NCBI GenBank assembly: GCA_947179485.1
Contig: OX359250.1
Span: forward strand, 7,213,661-7,277,660
Direction: 5' to 3'
Length of the DNA stretch: 64,000 nt
Source: Allacma fusca
Taxonomy: Eukaryota > Arthropoda > Collembola > Symphypleona > Sminthuridae
A model generated the notes under the pieces. The model ran no database searches. It was given only the letters and a program-made list of their open reading frames with translations, and was not told the origin of the DNA. The translations under genes and the position numbers were made by a program. Below, in pieces: positions 62,577 to 64,000 of this stretch (its first letter is position 1; every line of letters starts with the position of its first letter).

Positions 62577-64000
62577 ATGCCCAACGAATTTGAGAAATTG
62601 TGTCGCCTGCGGGCATCCAATTGCACCAAGCTATCCAATCTCATAGTAAAGTGCAAACCTAAAGATCTGAATCTACAGCAATTGAAGATGTACAAGAAGA
62701 AAGCCGACGACTGCTTCCAAGAAGCGTCGCACACTCTCAACGCCATGTCCCAAATTGCCAAGGATGACGAAATGGATCAAATACAGCTGGATTTTGAGGA
62801 AGTAGAAAAGAAGTACGAAGATTTGCAACTCGATCTGCAAACCAGACTAGACACCGCGTCTGCCACAGATCCATCCAAGGAGGTAAAGCTGCCAAAGTTG
62901 ACGCTACCCGATTTTACTGGAAAACCCGAAGATTGGCTGGCCTACCGGGATTTGTTTATGGCGACTGTCCACAACAACAACAATCTAACAGGTGCGCAAA
63001 AGCTTCAATATTTAAAATCTTCCCTTAAAGGTGATGCCGCTCGAATTATTCAGTCCAGCGTAATTAATGACACCGGTTACCAGCCAGCATGGGATCGTGT
63101 AGTCAAGCGGTTTGATAACAAGAGGGAGATTGTGCAAGCCGTAATTTCCAAGCTCATGTCCCAACCCCCCGTTACAGCCGAGTCTCCCACAGCACTACGA
63201 ACACTGGTTGATACTACAACCGAATGTGTCAGCAGCCTGGTCGTTTTGGAACGACCCGTAACAACTTGGGACGACATCCTCATATATGCAGTTGTACAGA
63301 AGCTTGATCATGACTCAAGACGTCAATGGGAACTTTCCTTAACCTCTTCCGACCATCCTTCCTTCCAATCCCTAGTCGATTTTCTTGAACAGAGGGCTCG
63401 CGCTCTCTCCTCCATTGAACCCATTAAAGGTAAGGTCTCCAGTAGCTCGAAGTCAAACTACAACCTCAGGTCGACAACATCATCACATGTCTCAAATCAG
63501 TCGAACCCATGTGTACTTTGTAATGAAGAACACTTTCTCTTCCGGTGTACAAAGTTCCTCTCTCTCTCAGTGGATGCAAAAGTGAAAGCTCTTCAATCTC
63601 ATGGGCTCTGTTACAATTGTCTCCGTAAGGGTCATATGACTTCGACGTGCCCCAGCCCTCGTCGATGTCAGCGGTGTCAAAAGAAACACCACACGTCTAT
63701 ACACGCTGACGAAAAACGAAAGGACACGTCAAGTGAAAGTACTCCGGTACCAACGTTAACAGTCAAGAATACAAAAACCGAACATATCTTACTCTCTACA
63801 GCAATCGTCAAAATACGAGATGCCCATGGTGGGCAGCAACTCTGTCGTGTAATGCTCGACAATGGTTCTCAACGTTCTCTGGTAACTGAATCATTTGCTC
63901 AACGTCTCTCCCTACCAAGAAACAAAATTAATGTGAGCATTGCAGGAGTTGGAGGAAACATCAGCGCCTCTTCTCGTGGAATTGTCAACCTACTAGTGAG
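62577..64000 (+). CDS. BEL/Pao LTR retrotransposon gag-pol polyprotein, N-terminal part
   Basis: An uninterrupted frame of 474 codons starts at the ATG at 62577 and continues past the window edge. A helical N-terminal region (about 1-110) is followed by a gag domain of the DUF1759 type found in BEL/Pao elements (LPKLTLPDFTGKPEDWLAYRD, then LKSSLKGDAARII, about 110-260). A Cys/His region follows: CVLCNEEHFLFRC and a zinc knuckle CYNCLRKGHMTSTC from residue 345, then CQRC. A retropepsin-type aspartic protease follows, with the active site LDNGSQRSLVT at Asp428. Reverse transcriptase, RNase H and integrase are expected to the right, beyond the window. The clean frame suggests a fairly recent insertion. 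The active-site triplet DNG departs from the usual DSG or DTG. Confidence 0.93.
   Translation, partial: MPNEFEKLCRLRASNCTKLSNLIVKCKPKDLNLQQLKMYKKKADDCFQEASHTLNAMSQIAKDDEMDQIQLDFEEVEKKYEDLQLDLQTRLDTASATDPSKEVKLPKLTLPDFTGKPEDWLAYRDLFMATVHNNNNLTGAQKLQYLKSSLKGDAARIIQSSVINDTGYQPAWDRVVKRFDNKREIVQAVISKLMSQPPVTAESPTALRTLVDTTTECVSSLVVLERPVTTWDDILIYAVVQKLDHDSRRQWELSLTSSDHPSFQSLVDFLEQRARALSSIEPIKGKVSSSSKSNYNLRSTTSSHVSNQSNPCVLCNEEHFLFRCTKFLSLSVDAKVKALQSHGLCYNCLRKGHMTSTCPSPRRCQRCQKKHHTSIHADEKRKDTSSESTPVPTLTVKNTKTEHILLSTAIVKIRDAHGGQQLCRVMLDNGSQRSLVTESFAQRLSLPRNKINVSIAGVGGNISASSRGIVNLLV

Noticed and set aside
1..64000. tRNA, rRNA or CRISPR features
   Set aside because: No tRNA B-box/T-arm arrangement, rRNA segment or spaced direct-repeat array was recognised by eye; short tRNAs could still have been missed.

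Overview
This is an AT-rich, intron-rich eukaryotic window whose gene content points to a winged insect or a close pancrustacean relative. It carries flightin and a second flightin-type thick-filament protein, an arthropod 26/29-kDa cysteine proteinase with its long N-terminal extension, and a BEL/Pao retrotransposon. I did not identify the species. Exon models were built by hand from splice signals, codon phase and family similarity. No database search was run.

Layout. (1) 1901-4347 (+): the last four exons of a single-pass membrane protein with a sushi/CCP domain; the 5' part lies outside the window or in unrecognised exons. (2) 8216-18838 (-): a complete 12-exon, 560-residue papain-family proteinase. 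(3) 24187-27093 (-): flightin, with a main exon and a probable five-base first coding exon 2.5 kb upstream next to a (CT)n tract. (4) 36932-37846 (-): a 304-residue single-exon protein, probably myofilin-like, whose N-terminus resembles the flightin core domain, with a likely non-coding first exon near 39.0-39.1 kb. (5) 42828-46013 (+): complete 11-exon PRMT5. (6) 48375-51871 (-): complete 14-exon cytosolic acetyl-CoA synthetase, convergent with PRMT5. (7) 57.8-64 kb: transposable-element territory, with a degraded terminal-repeat element, a perfect 18-bp hairpin, two diverged copies of one repeat, and a BEL/Pao retroelement whose intact gag-protease frame runs off the right edge.

How the genes relate. 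The two muscle genes lie in the same orientation about 12 kb apart and share a W-R-P-K ... Y-N-Y ... G-x-x-Y-Y signature, which suggests an old tandem duplication of thick-filament proteins. PRMT5 (SAM-dependent symmetric arginine dimethylation) and acetyl-CoA synthetase (acetate activation) are ordinary neighbours with independent roles. The proteinase and the sushi protein show no functional link to the rest. Most of the remaining roughly 70% of the window is introns and intergenic DNA with microsatellites and frequent ACATATG palindromes.

The points most worth a second look are the flightin/myofilin-like pair, the minimal flightin first exon, and an unassigned exon-like stretch at 35846-36072 downstream of the myofilin-like gene. 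I found no clearly new biological system.
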